Source: Variovorax sp. CF079
GTDB lineage: Bacteria; Pseudomonadota; Gammaproteobacteria; Burkholderiales; Burkholderiaceae_C
DNA length: 64,000 nucleotides
Assembly: GCF_900101545.1 (NCBI RefSeq)
Contig: NZ_FMZU01000027.1
Location: 1 to 64,000, forward strand
Reading direction: 5' to 3'
Positions 37,119 to 46,065 of this stretch are shown here, in pieces. How positions within the stretch are numbered: position 1 is the first letter of the stretch; every line of letters begins with the position of its first letter. The notes under the pieces were generated by a model that searched no databases, had not been told where the DNA came from, and worked only from the letters and a program-made list of their open reading frames with translations. A program made the translations under genes and the position numbers.

Positions 37119-38191
37119 CGCCGATGCAGAAGAGCGAACTCATGGCAAAGATCGAGAATGCCGACCCGGTGCAAGGCGCTTCGCTGCAAGGCGTCGATCT
37201 GTCCGGCGCCAGGCTGAGCGGCGCCGTGTTCGAGAACGTCGATTTCCGCGGCTGCGCGATGGCCGGTGCCAGCTTTGCCGACAGCATCCTGAGCAAGTGC
37301 CGCTTCGACGGCGCCAGCCTCCAGGGCGCGGTGATGACGGGCGCAACCTTCCATGAGTCGAGCGCGTGCGATGTGGATCTGTCGGAATCCGCCTGCGTGG
37401 GATTCAATGCGGTCCAGAGCCGCTTCGACGGCAGCAGCTTCAGCAAGGCCGACCTGACGGAAGCGAACTTCATCAAGTCGTCGCTGGCTGGCGCCCGGCT
37501 CGCGGGCGCAAGGGCGGTGCAACTGTCGCTGGTCGAAACGCGCACCGAGGCGATCGACCTCTCGGACCTGCTGTTCTTCAAGTCCGTGGTGGTGGAGGCC
37601 GATCTCTCGGCCGCCGACCTGAGGGGCTGCCGCATCGATCAATCGGTCATGAGCAAGGTGCGCCTCGCGGGCCAGCGCCTGGCGGGCGCCGACTGGCAGC
37701 GCAGCCAGTTCATGGAGGCCGATCTGGACGGCGTCGACCTGTCGGGCGCGCAGCTGCAGCAATGCAACTTCAAGGGCGCCAAGTTGACGGACGCGAACCT
37801 GGTCAAGGCCAAGGCCGCCAACACGCTGTTCATCGAATCGCGCTGCGAGCGCATGGACGGCAGCGGTGCGGATTTCTTCCAGAGCATCTGGAGCGATGCG
37901 CTGCTCGAAGACGCCCGCTTTGCCGGCACGCGGCTCGAGCAGGCGATGCTCCATCGCGCCAGGTGCCTGCGCGCCAGCTTCGCACGCGCCAACCTGGTCT
38001 ACGCCGACTTTTCCCATGCCGACGTGTCCGGCGCCGACTTCGACGGCGCCAGCTGGGAACGCACGAAATTCCATCAGGCGCGGCGCATCGGCGTGCGCCT
38101 GCCTGCCGGCGCCAGCATCCTGTACGAGGATCCCGAGCTCGCCGCGGCCGAAGCATGGAGCCCCCTCGATCCGCCATCGCAAAAAAGGTGA
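37115..38191 (+). CDS. Pentapeptide-repeat protein
   Basis: 358 residues, mostly A(D/N)Lxx and related five-residue units from about 20 to 345 (LQGVDLSGARLSGAVFENVDF and onward). No enzymatic motif is visible. It overlaps the preceding DUF2169 gene by 4 bases, and its stop lies 5 bases before the DUF3540 gene start. A role together with the VgrG/PAAR-like spike is implied by this tight linkage. Confidence 0.85.
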   Translation: MTPMQKSELMAKIENADPVQGASLQGVDLSGARLSGAVFENVDFRGCAMAGASFADSILSKCRFDGASLQGAVMTGATFHESSACDVDLSESACVGFNAVQSRFDGSSFSKADLTEANFIKSSLAGARLAGARAVQLSLVETRTEAIDLSDLLFFKSVVVEADLSAADLRGCRIDQSVMSKVRLAGQRLAGADWQRSQFMEADLDGVDLSGAQLQQCNFKGAKLTDANLVKAKAANTLFIESRCERMDGSGADFFQSIWSDALLEDARFAGTRLEQAMLHRARCLRASFARANLVYADFSHADVSGADFDGASWERTKFHQARRIGVRLPAGASILYEDPELAAAEAWSPLDPPSQKR

Positions 38192-38196
38192 ACACC

Positions 38197-38835
38197 ATGG
38201 AAGTCATCGATCAACGCGAGCCCAAGCTCGCAGCGCCGTCCGCCGCCGCGGCCTACATGGTCGGCAGCGTCGTGGAGACCGCCGCCGACGTGGTGTACGT
38301 CAGCTTCGACCGGCGCGTGCATGAAGCAACGCGCGCATTCAGCTGCATGGTGGTTCCGGAGCCGGGCGACGAGGTCGGCCTGTTTCGCGCGCCGGACGGT
38401 CGCCTCTTCATGACCGCGGTGCTCAGCCGGGCCTGCGATGCCCCCTTGACGCTCCATGCCCCGGAAGGCTTCGCGCTGAAGTCGGACAAGGACATCCGGA
38501 TCGAAGCGCAGCAGGCCGTGCATCTGCAGGGCGCGACTTTCACCGGGCGGTTCGACAGCGCGCACTGGGCCGCGCGCCTGATGCGCGTGACCGGCGTCGA
38601 GTTCGTGCTGCGTTCCGCGGCGGCGCGGCTCTTCGCAGAGGCCGCGGAGGCAGTGTTGTCGCGCTTGCAGGTGTCGGCCGATCGCAGCTATCGTCATATT
38701 GCGCAGGCGGAGCATGTGCGCACCGGCATCCTCGACGTGAAGGCCGAGCACGTGGCGAACATCCGGGCCGGAACGATGCTGCTTTCCTCGCGCGAGTTGA
38801 CCAAGGTCGACGGCGCCCAGATTCACGTTGGATGA
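38197..38835 (+). CDS. DUF3540 family protein
   Basis: 212 residues, ATG 38197. The protein starts with YMVGSVVETAADVVYVSFDRR and has SCMVVPEPGDEVGLFRAPDG and a C-terminal repetitive beta region (VRTGILDVKAEHVANIRAGTMLL). It fits DUF3540, a family found between DUF2169 and DUF4150 genes downstream of vgrG. The beta structure suggests a part or extension of the spike. No enzymatic residues are recognisable. Confidence 0.8.
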   Translation: MEVIDQREPKLAAPSAAAAYMVGSVVETAADVVYVSFDRRVHEATRAFSCMVVPEPGDEVGLFRAPDGRLFMTAVLSRACDAPLTLHAPEGFALKSDKDIRIEAQQAVHLQGATFTGRFDSAHWAARLMRVTGVEFVLRSAAARLFAEAAEAVLSRLQVSADRSYRHIAQAEHVRTGILDVKAEHVANIRAGTMLLSSRELTKVDGAQIHVG

Positions 38836-38845
38836 AAGGATCGCC

Positions 38846-39241
38846 ATGTTCGCGAACACCCAGATGGGCGGCCAGGACACCGGCTTCCCGGATGTCTGCC
38901 TGACGCCGACGCCAGGCGGGCCGGTGCCCACGCCCTATCCGAACATCGCCACGCGGCCGATGGCGGTCAATGCGGTCTACACGGTGCTGCTCAGCAACGC
39001 GCCGGCACACAACCTGGGAACCACCATCCCCATGACCAACGGCGACAACGCCGGCGTCGCCACCGGCGTGGCCTCCGGCACCGTCATGGGCCCGGCGCGC
39101 AACCTGACCGGCGCGTTCACGGTGCTGATCGGCGGCAAGCCGGCCACGCGGCTCAGCAGCGTGGCCTTGCAGAACAGCACGAACTGTCCTGGTGTGTCGA
39201 TCGCGCCGAGCCAGGTCAAGGTGCTGCTGCTCGCGCCCTAG
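38846..39241 (+). CDS. PAAR-like protein (DUF4150)
   Basis: 131 residues. MFANTQMGGQDTGFPDVCLTPTP, IPYPNIA-like PTPYPNIATRPM, and GDNAGVATGVASGTVMGPA identify the DUF4150 PAAR-like family, which caps the VgrG needle tip. ATG 38846 with AAAGGA upstream is used. No C-terminal toxin is fused. It should be the spike tip of this system. Confidence 0.9.
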   Translation: MFANTQMGGQDTGFPDVCLTPTPGGPVPTPYPNIATRPMAVNAVYTVLLSNAPAHNLGTTIPMTNGDNAGVATGVASGTVMGPARNLTGAFTVLIGGKPATRLSSVALQNSTNCPGVSIAPSQVKVLLLAP

Positions 39242-39264
39242 ACAGAGAGTAAAGAGGCCACCAG

Positions 39265-40860
39265 GTGATACGGATCGCTGTTCTCAACGTCCGGGGCGCG
39301 CCGCCCGGGCAGCCGCTCGCCGCCAGCTTCGGTCCGGCCGGCGGCACCATCGGCCGTGCCGACACCAACACGCTGGTGCTGCAGGATCCAGACCGGACGG
39401 TATCTCGCATGCATGCGCAGATCTCGTTTCGCAACGGCGACTTCTACATCGCCGATCACGGCAGCAATCCCATGCAGCGCAACGGCCAGCCGCTGGGCTC
39501 GGGCAGCGAGGTGAAGCTGGCGGACGGCGATCGGCTGGTGATCGGCAGTTTCGAACTCTCGGTGCAGCACGCGGCGGCCGGCGCGCCTGGCGCTGCCTCG
39601 CGGCCGGCGCCGCTGCACGTGCCGGCGGCCAGCGACGACGACCCCTTTGCCGACCTGCTCGCGGGGCTGGCGCCTGCAACGCCTGCCGCGCCCGCAGGCC
39701 GCGCGGCGCCGGCGGCGAGTGCGCCGGTGCCGCTTCCCGACCCCTTCGGCCCCGGCGCTGCCGGCGGCCGGGCCGCGGACACGGATCCTTTTGCCGACCT
39801 GCTGGCGCCCGCACCCTCCGGCGCACCAGCCAAGGCCGCGGCGGGCCTGGGCGCGCTCGACGACTTTTCGGACCTGGCCGCGCCGCCGGCGGGCAAGGCC
39901 GCCGGCATCGACGCGCTGTTCGGCGGCAGCGCAGGCCCCAGCGGCCTGGGCGGCGATCCGCTGGCGCTCTCGCCGCTTGCGGATCCGTTGCTGCAGCCGA
40001 ACACGGCGGGCGGACTCGATCCGCTCGCCGCATTGAAGGGCCGCGCGCCCGCGACGCCGGCACCGCGCAGCGATCACGTGCCGATCGGGCAGTTCGGCTA
40101 TGTGCCGCCGGTGGCGATCGCGCCGCCGGCAGCCTCGTCGCTGCTGGACGATCTGGATGCGCCGCTCGGCTCGCCGAGCTTCGACGACATGACGGGCGCG
40201 CGGATCGAAGCGCCCGTACCCCCGCCGCTGGCCGCGAAAGCGCCGGGCTTCGCGCCATCGCCGCCGGCCGATGCGCTGCTGGCCGCCTTCCTGCGCGGCC
40301 TGGGCAGCATGCACCCGATGCCCGAGGCGCTCACGCCCGGACTGATGGAACGCGTCGGCGTCCTGCTGCGTTCGGCGACCGAAGGCACGCTGCAACTGCT
40401 GCTCACGCGCCAGGAGTTCAAGCGCGAGGTGCGCGCCGAGGTCACGATGATCGCGGCGGAGGCCAACAACCCGCTGAAGTTCTCGCCCACCGTCGAGGTC
40501 GCGCTCGCGCATCTGCTGGGGCCCGGCGTGCGCGGCTTCATGCCGGCCGAGGCGGCCATGCGCGATGCCTTCGACGATCTGCGCGCGCACCAGTTCGGCG
40601 TGATGGTCGGCATGCGGGCCGCGCTGGCCCACGTGATCGAGCGCTTCGGACCGGAAGAGCTCGAAAAGAAGATCGCAGCCAAGTCGGCACTCGACAGCCT
40701 GTTCGCCGCCAACCGCAAGGCCAAGCTGTGGGACCAGTTCATCGCGCTCTATGCCGGCATCGCGAGCGAGGCAGAGGACGACTTCCACACCCTGTTCGGC
40801 AAGGCCTTCCTCGAGGCCTACGAAGAGCAGATGGCGCGCCTCAAATCCGGCGGCGGTTGA
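39265..40860 (+). CDS. fha: T6SS FHA-domain protein TagH (Fha)
   Basis: 531 residues, GTG start with AAAGAGG upstream. The FHA phosphothreonine-binding domain covers about 25-95 (GTIGRADTNTLVLQD, VSRMHAQISFRNG, LGSGSEVKLADGDRLVIG). A long Pro/Ala-rich linker leads to the C-terminal T6SS-type FHA-associated domain from about 335 (DALLAAFLRGLG, ALAHVIERFGPEELE). It is the target of the Ser/Thr kinase in the threonine-phosphorylation pathway and promotes assembly when phosphorylated. Confidence 0.93.
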   Translation: MIRIAVLNVRGAPPGQPLAASFGPAGGTIGRADTNTLVLQDPDRTVSRMHAQISFRNGDFYIADHGSNPMQRNGQPLGSGSEVKLADGDRLVIGSFELSVQHAAAGAPGAASRPAPLHVPAASDDDPFADLLAGLAPATPAAPAGRAAPAASAPVPLPDPFGPGAAGGRAADTDPFADLLAPAPSGAPAKAAAGLGALDDFSDLAAPPAGKAAGIDALFGGSAGPSGLGGDPLALSPLADPLLQPNTAGGLDPLAALKGRAPATPAPRSDHVPIGQFGYVPPVAIAPPAASSLLDDLDAPLGSPSFDDMTGARIEAPVPPPLAAKAPGFAPSPPADALLAAFLRGLGSMHPMPEALTPGLMERVGVLLRSATEGTLQLLLTRQEFKREVRAEVTMIAAEANNPLKFSPTVEVALAHLLGPGVRGFMPAEAAMRDAFDDLRAHQFGVMVGMRAALAHVIERFGPEELEKKIAAKSALDSLFAANRKAKLWDQFIALYAGIASEAEDDFHTLFGKAFLEAYEEQMARLKSGGG

Positions 40861-40882
40861 AGAGAACGAAAGAGGAGGGGCC

Positions 40883-41659
40883 GTGGACATAGAAATCGTC
40901 ACCTTGTCGAGGCAAGGCGGCCGCAGCTACAACGAAGACGTGTTCGGCCACTGGAACGACGGCCGCTTCGTCGCCTGCCTGGTGGCCGACGGCGCGGGCG
41001 GCCACGGCGGAGGCGACGTCGCGGCGGCCATCGCGCGCAGCAGCGTGCTGGAGGGCTTCGCGGCAAATCCGGGGCTCGATGCCGAGCTGCTGCGCCAGCT
41101 CATCGCGCGCGCCAACCTCGACATCGTGGCGCGCCAGGCCGAGGGCGGCAAGCTGGCGGCGATGCGCTCGACCGTGGTGCTGGCCGCGGTCGACCTGCAC
41201 GAGAACCAGATTGCCTGGGCCCACAGCGGCGACAGCCGCGCCTACCTGTTTCGCGCCGGCGCGCCGGTGGCGCGCACCGTCGACCACAGCCTGGTCCAGC
41301 AGATGGTGGCTGGCGGCATGCTCGACGAGGAGGGCGCTCGCCTTCATCCTCAGCGCAACATGCTGTTGTCGGCGCTGGGCTCGGTCGAAGAGCAGCCGGA
41401 GATCGCGGTCTCCGCGCCCATGCCCTTGATGGCGGGCGACGTGCTGCTGCTTTGTACCGACGGGGTCTGGGAGCCGCTCGGAGACGAGCGCCTGCTCGAG
41501 ATGCTGCGCGCGGCGAAGGACGCGAGCCGATGGGTGGAGGAGATCGACCAGCAGGTCAGGGCCAACGCCAAGCCGGGCTACGACAACTACACCGCGTTGA
41601 CGCTGTGGGCCCACGCCGATGGCATGGATGACGAGGTCACGCAGCCGCTGCCGCCCTAA
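40883..41659 (+). CDS. PP2C-type protein phosphatase of the T6SS (PppA-like)
   Basis: 258 residues, GTG start preceded by GAGGAGGGG. Metal-binding PP2C motifs are all visible: GGRSYNEDVFG, LVADGAGGHGGG, WAHSGDSRAYL, LLLCTDGVWEPL and GYDNYTAL. It should remove phosphate from Fha, opposing the kinase encoded at 14598-16472. It is the last gene of the plus-strand run, followed at once by a hairpin shared with the convergent hcp gene. Confidence 0.93.
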   Translation: MDIEIVTLSRQGGRSYNEDVFGHWNDGRFVACLVADGAGGHGGGDVAAAIARSSVLEGFAANPGLDAELLRQLIARANLDIVARQAEGGKLAAMRSTVVLAAVDLHENQIAWAHSGDSRAYLFRAGAPVARTVDHSLVQQMVAGGMLDEEGARLHPQRNMLLSALGSVEEQPEIAVSAPMPLMAGDVLLLCTDGVWEPLGDERLLEMLRAAKDASRWVEEIDQQVRANAKPGYDNYTALTLWAHADGMDDEVTQPLPP

Positions 41660-41665
41660 CCGCAT

Positions 41666-41690
41666 GCGGGACGCTCTCCGAGCGCCCCGC
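41666..41690. terminator. Bidirectional hairpin between the phosphatase and hcp genes
   Basis: GCGGGACGCTC (41666-41676) pairs with GAGCGCCCCGC (41680-41690) over 11 positions with one mismatch and a 3-base loop. It lies in the 45-base gap between the converging phosphatase and hcp stops. A T-run is lacking, so it is a terminator-like hairpin, not a classical intrinsic terminator. Confidence 0.5.
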
Positions 41691-41704
41691 CTCGATCCGG
41701 CCGC

Positions 41705-42187
41705 TCAAGCTTTGACGTTGGCGCGGATATCCCAGGCCGCCGTCTTGGCCGCATCGAGCGTACCGTCGGCCTTCTGCGGCTTGTACTCGTACTTGAACTT
41801 CGCGAAGTTGAGCGTGATGTTCTCGGTGAGGCGGTCTTCGCCGCCGCTGCCGCCGGTGGAGACGGCCGACACGAGCACTTCGTTCAGCGTGATCGTGAGG
41901 TACTCCTGTGCGTCCTCGCCCGCCTTGCGCACCACGAGCGTCGCATCGGCAAAGTGCTTGCCGTTGCAGCAGGCAAGCAGCAACGCATTGGAAGAGGAGT
42001 CGACGTACTTGGTGAAGGACAGGTCCTGGACGCTGACCTTGCCCGCGCCACCGCCGCTCCCCAGGTGCATGCTGCCCGACTGGCTGGCACCCCAGCTCCA
42101 GGCCAGCAAGTCGATCTCCTCCTTGTGCTTGCTGTCTTTCGACTCGCCCTTGACGTCGGCGATCTTGATAAACATGTCTACGGCCAT
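41705..42187 (-). CDS. hcp: T6SS tube protein Hcp (TssD)
   Basis: 160 residues starting MAVDMFIKIADVKGESKD; this ATG (42187) is preferred to one three codons upstream, with AAAGGTGGG nearby. LLAWSWGASQSGSMH, AGKVSVQDLSFTKYVD and the C-terminal LTENITLNFAKFKYEY are the Hcp hallmarks. Hexameric rings stack into the inner tube that carries effectors. A 126-base region separates it from tssC, leaving room for its own promoter. The second, Hcp-like gene is at 22254-22808. Confidence 0.97.
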   Translation of the reverse strand: MAVDMFIKIADVKGESKDSKHKEEIDLLAWSWGASQSGSMHLGSGGGAGKVSVQDLSFTKYVDSSSNALLLACCNGKHFADATLVVRKAGEDAQEYLTITLNEVLVSAVSTGGSGGEDRLTENITLNFAKFKYEYKPQKADGTLDAAKTAAWDIRANVKA

Positions 42188-42313
42188 GATGCCCACCTTT
42201 CAGTTTGTGTGAACCAAGAAAAATCAGCTTCCTCGCAGTGCGCCCCGCGGGCCAGCTCGGCAGCTGTAGAGAGAACGAACGGGTCGCTGCGTTTGCAACG
42301 ATTTCGCGGAAAT

Positions 42314-43810
42314 TTATTTGCCGCCCTTCGCCGACGGCAGCTTCGAGACCAGGCGCAGCGACACCGTCAGGCCTTCGAGCTGATAGTGCGGGCGCAGGAA
42401 GAACTTGGAGCTGTAGTAGCCGGGATTTCCTTCGACTTCCTCGACCACCACCTGCGCCGCGGCCAGCGGCTTGCGGGCCTTGGTCTCCTCGGAGGAGTTG
42501 GCGGGGTCGCCGTCCACGTAGTTCATGATCCAGTTGTTGAGCCAGCGCTCCATGTCGGCTCTTTCCTTGAAGCTGCCGACCTTGTCGCGCACGATGCACT
42601 TGAGGTAGTGCGCGAAGCGGTTGCAGGCAAAGAGGTAGGGCAGCCGCGCCGCGAGGTTGGCATTGGCCGTCGCGTCAGGGTCGTCGTACTCGGCCGGCTT
42701 GTTGAGCGACTGGGCGCCGATGAAGGCGGCGAAGTCGGAGTTCTTGCGGTGGATCAGCGAGAGCAGGCCGGCCTTGGAGAGCTCGGCCTCGCGCCGATCG
42801 CTGATCGCGATCTCGGTCGGGCACTTCTGGTCGACGCCGCCGTCGTCGCTCGGGAAGGTGTGCAGCGGCAGGTTCTCGACCGCGCCGCCCGACTCGATGC
42901 CGCGGATGCGCGAGCCCCAGCCGTAGAGCTTGTACGAACGGTTGATGTTGGTGGCCATGGCGTAGGCCGCGTTGGCCCAGCTGTACTTGCCGTGGTCGGA
43001 GCCCGACACCTCTTCCTCGAAGTCGAACTCCTCGACCGGATTCGTCTTCGCGCCGTAGGGCGTGCGGGCCAGGAAGCGCGGCATGCACAGGCCGATGTAT
43101 TTGGAATCGTCGGACTCGCGCAGGCTGCGCCAGCCGGCGTACTCGGGCGTGCCGAAGATCTTGGTCAGGTCGCGCGGGTTGGCGAGCTCCTGCCACGACT
43201 CCATCTGCATCAGGTTGGGGCTCGCGCCGGTGATGAAGGGCGCATGCGCCGAGGCCGCGAGCTTGGCCATCTCGCCCAGCAGTTCGACGTCGGGCGGGCT
43301 CTGGTCGAAGTGGTAGTCGCCGACGATGGCGCCGAAGGGCTCGCCGCCGAACTGGCCGTATTCCTGCTCGTAGACCTTCTTGAACAGCGGGCTCTGGTCC
43401 CAGGCGGCGCCCTTGAACTTCTTCAAGGTCTTGTGCAGCTCCTTCTTGGAGATGTCCATCACCCGGATCTTGAGGTTCTCGTCCGATTCGGTGTTGTTCA
43501 CCATGTAGTGCAGGCCGCGCCAGGCGCTCTCGAGCTTCTGGAACTCCTCGTTGTGCAGGATCTTGTTGATCTGCTCGGTGAGCTTCGCATCGATCGCGGC
43601 GATCATGGCCTGGATCGACTTGGTCACATCCTTGCCGATGACCTGCGTGTTGGCCAGCGCCTGCTGCGCCAGCGTGAGTACGGCCGCCTCGACGGCGCTC
43701 TTGGCCTCGTCGCTGCGCGGTTTGAACTCCTTCTGCAGGAGCGACGAGAAGTCGCTTCCTTCGTAGGCAACGTCTTTCAGAGGGCTCTGCTGCTCGAGTG
43801 CTTCAGCCAT
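42314..43810 (-). CDS. tssC: T6SS contractile sheath large subunit TssC
   Basis: 498 residues. FQKLESAWRGLHYMV, EYGQFGGEPFGAIVGDY and RFAHYLKCIVRDKVGSF with LNNWIMNYV are classical TssC (VipB/ImpC) blocks. It co-assembles with TssB into the contractile sheath. It is 33 bases downstream of tssB on the minus strand and is followed by hcp. Confidence 0.97.
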   Translation of the reverse strand: MAEALEQQSPLKDVAYEGSDFSSLLQKEFKPRSDEAKSAVEAAVLTLAQQALANTQVIGKDVTKSIQAMIAAIDAKLTEQINKILHNEEFQKLESAWRGLHYMVNNTESDENLKIRVMDISKKELHKTLKKFKGAAWDQSPLFKKVYEQEYGQFGGEPFGAIVGDYHFDQSPPDVELLGEMAKLAASAHAPFITGASPNLMQMESWQELANPRDLTKIFGTPEYAGWRSLRESDDSKYIGLCMPRFLARTPYGAKTNPVEEFDFEEEVSGSDHGKYSWANAAYAMATNINRSYKLYGWGSRIRGIESGGAVENLPLHTFPSDDGGVDQKCPTEIAISDRREAELSKAGLLSLIHRKNSDFAAFIGAQSLNKPAEYDDPDATANANLAARLPYLFACNRFAHYLKCIVRDKVGSFKERADMERWLNNWIMNYVDGDPANSSEETKARKPLAAAQVVVEEVEGNPGYYSSKFFLRPHYQLEGLTVSLRLVSKLPSAKGGK

Positions 43811-43843
43811 GTCGGGTTCTCCTCGTGTGCAAAAAATGGGGCA

Positions 43844-44365
43844 TCAGGCGGCCGGCGCGGCGCCTTCTTCGGGCTTCTTGCTGGCGGCCAGCGTCTGCAG
43901 CAGCGCCGGGTCTTCCAGCACCTTGGCCAGCAGGTCTTCGGCGCCGCCCTTGCCGTCCATGTAGGTGACCAGGTTCGACAACTGGGTGCGGGCCTCGAGC
44001 AGCTTGTTGAGCGCATCGACCTTCTTGGCCACGGCGGCGGGCGAGAAGTCCTCCATGTTCTCGAAGGTGATGTCGACCTTGAGATCTCCTTCGCCGGTCA
44101 GCGTGTTCGACACCGAGAAGGCAGCGCGCGGCTTCATGGCCTTCATGCGCACGTCGAAGTTGTCGGTGTCGAACTCGAGGAACTTGCGGTCGCCCACCGG
44201 CGCCAGCGGATCGGCTGGCTTGCCCGAGAGGTCGGCCAGTACGCCCATCACGAAGGGCAGCTGGACCTTTTTCTCCGCGCCGTAGAGCTCCACGTCGTAC
44301 TCGATCTGGACCCGCGGCGCCCGGTTCCGGGCGATGAATTTCTGGCTGCTCTTGGACATGGACAT
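43844..44365 (-). CDS. tssB: T6SS contractile sheath small subunit TssB
   Basis: 173 residues, start with AAGGAGC five bases upstream. SSQKFIARNRAPRVQIEYDVELYG and LPFVMGVLADLSG are the conserved TssB (VipA/ImpB) start. It pairs with TssC in the sheath and provides the ClpV and TagJ contact. It sits 33 bases from tssA and 33 from tssC in one minus-strand operon. Confidence 0.97.
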   Translation of the reverse strand: MSMSKSSQKFIARNRAPRVQIEYDVELYGAEKKVQLPFVMGVLADLSGKPADPLAPVGDRKFLEFDTDNFDVRMKAMKPRAAFSVSNTLTGEGDLKVDITFENMEDFSPAAVAKKVDALNKLLEARTQLSNLVTYMDGKGGAEDLLAKVLEDPALLQTLAASKKPEEGAAPAA

Positions 44366-44398
44366 GCTCCTTGGGGAGGGTGGATGTTGCGATGGGAC

Positions 44399-45430
44399 TT
44401 ACTCGACCGACTGCTTGCCGGTCACGGTCTCGATGGTGTCGAGCGCGTTCGGAGCGAGATCGGCCATGATTTCGAAGAAGCTGACGCCGATGAGCTTCTT
44501 GGCGCGTGCGATCAAAAGCGGTGCCGGGTTGCCCGGCTCGGCCTGTTCGAGATAGCGGATCACGCGGTCGAGGGTCTGGAGCGCGTCCTGCCGGGTCCGG
44601 ATTTCGCCGGGTGCCGCGGCGCGCGCGGCGGGGGCGCTGCCGGTGCCTGCATCTGCGGCAGCTTCGGCCTCTGCCTCGGCCTGCGCCGTGGTGCCGGCCA
44701 CGGCGGCGCTGGCCTTGCTCAATACGGTGGCAATCGCGCGCAGCGGCCCGAGATCGATCAGGTCCGTGCGGCCGGTGCGCTCGACGATCAGCGTCTGCAA
44801 GTGCGTGACGAGCGTGGGCATTTCCATCAGCGTCTGCAGCACCTCGGGCGTTTCGCCGTGGATGGCCTCGAGCCCGCCGTGGATCTGCGCGGCGGAGTAG
44901 CCGGCTTCGGCGCCGGCCGGCGCCAGCGCGTTGTGCGCGATCGCGACGTCGCGCACGCGGATCGGACCGACCCCGCGCGCCACGCCGACGTTGGCTTCGT
45001 ACAGGTCGCGCAGCACCATGTCTTCGTCGGTCAGCGGCGCGAGCGCATTGAGGCGCATCGTGGGGTCGTTGTCGTCGTCGGCATCCAGCTTTGGATGTAT
45101 GCCTTCCCAGTGGCGGTCGAGCAAGCCGGTCAGCAGCCGCAGGCTCATGACGAAGCCGGCGATGCCTTGCATCCGGGTGCTGGCGCGCAGCAGCAGCACG
45201 GCGACCCGGGCATCCTTGGTCCGGCCCAGCAGGGCCTGCGCCTGTTCGGCCACGGAGCGCCACTCGGGCTCCACCGCGGGGATCACGGTGTCCCCGAACT
45301 GTTGCTCGGGCTTGCCTTGCGCGGCCGCGGCCAATGCGGTGAATGCAGGGTCGTACTCGAGGTCGTCACCGCATGGCGAGGCTTCGCTGATGGGAGCCTG
45401 CAGGGCTTCGACAAGTTCGGGAGTCAGCAT
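44399..45430 (-). CDS. tssA: T6SS assembly protein TssA (ImpA)
   Basis: 343 residues, a short-form TssA. The N-terminal ImpA domain is clear: ALQAPISEASPCGDDLEYD, DARVAVLLLRASTRMQGIAGF and GLLDRHWEGIHPKLD with DDDNDPTMRLNAL. The C-terminal half ends RVIRYLEQAEPGNPAPLLI. TssA coordinates sheath/tube polymerisation from the baseplate. It is the first gene of the tssABC-hcp unit and diverges from tssJ across a 71-base gap. Confidence 0.95.
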   Translation of the reverse strand: MLTPELVEALQAPISEASPCGDDLEYDPAFTALAAAAQGKPEQQFGDTVIPAVEPEWRSVAEQAQALLGRTKDARVAVLLLRASTRMQGIAGFVMSLRLLTGLLDRHWEGIHPKLDADDDNDPTMRLNALAPLTDEDMVLRDLYEANVGVARGVGPIRVRDVAIAHNALAPAGAEAGYSAAQIHGGLEAIHGETPEVLQTLMEMPTLVTHLQTLIVERTGRTDLIDLGPLRAIATVLSKASAAVAGTTAQAEAEAEAAADAGTGSAPAARAAAPGEIRTRQDALQTLDRVIRYLEQAEPGNPAPLLIARAKKLIGVSFFEIMADLAPNALDTIETVTGKQSVE

Positions 45431-45501
45431 GTTGCCTGTTCGAGTTCACTAGGGATAATCAAAGATGCTCCCTGACCGGTCAATGCAACGAAGGAAATAG
45501 C

Positions 45502-46059
45502 ATGAGAGACCCTGGTACACGCCGTTCGCCCTATGGACGTCTTCAGGATGCGGGGCTTCGGCGCGTACGGGCGGGCCTGGGCATGCTGCTGGCGATCGCG
45601 TTCGTTGCCGGTTGTTCGAGCCCTCCGCCGCCGCCGAAGCCCGTGGTCACGCCGATAGCGATGACGCTGGCGGCAGGTGCCGATGCCAACCCCGATGCGC
45701 GCGGACGGGCCTCGCCGCTCACGGTGCGCGTCTATGCGCTCAAGACCAGCGGCGCCTTCGAGGCGGCGGATTTCTTCTCGCTGTTCGAGAAAGACCAGGC
45801 CACGCTCGGCGCCGAGATGGCCCAGCGCGAAGAACTGCTGCTGCGGCCCGGCGACAGCAAGAAGCTCGAGATGACGCTGGCCGCCGACATCAAGGCGATC
45901 GGCGTGATGGCGGCCTACCGTGACCTCGACCGCGCGCGCTGGCGCGAGGTGCGCGCGATCGAGCCGGGCAAGCCGCTCTTGGTCGGCGTCAACTTCGGCG
46001 CGCGCCAGATCCAGATCCGCATCGAACCGGCACCGCCGCCACCGCCGCCGGCGAAGTAG
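45502..46059 (+). CDS. tssJ: T6SS outer-membrane lipoprotein TssJ
   Basis: 185 residues from ATG 45502; an internal ATG at 45583 (MLLAIAFVAGC) would give a shorter, more typical signal. The lipobox VAGC places Cys38 as the lipidated residue. The mature domain has the TssJ pattern: VRVYALKTSGAFEAADFFSLFEKD and KSGAF-like strands, ending VGVNFGARQIQIRIEP. TssJ anchors TssM to the outer membrane. It is the only plus-strand gene between two minus-strand operons. Confidence 0.9.
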   Translation: MRDPGTRRSPYGRLQDAGLRRVRAGLGMLLAIAFVAGCSSPPPPPKPVVTPIAMTLAAGADANPDARGRASPLTVRVYALKTSGAFEAADFFSLFEKDQATLGAEMAQREELLLRPGDSKKLEMTLAADIKAIGVMAAYRDLDRARWREVRAIEPGKPLLVGVNFGARQIQIRIEPAPPPPPPAK

Positions 46060-46065
46060 CCTTTT

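Noticed and set aside
36160..38150. Repetitive DNA across the two pentapeptide genes considered as a non-coding tandem repeat
   Set aside because: The periodicity of 15 bases matches in-frame A(D/N)Lxx units, so it is protein-coding repetition.
42188..42313. Sigma-54-type promoter upstream of hcp (TGGC...TGC on the minus strand)
   Set aside because: The two half-sites do not have the required spacing, and no enhancer-binding protein gene is present in the window.
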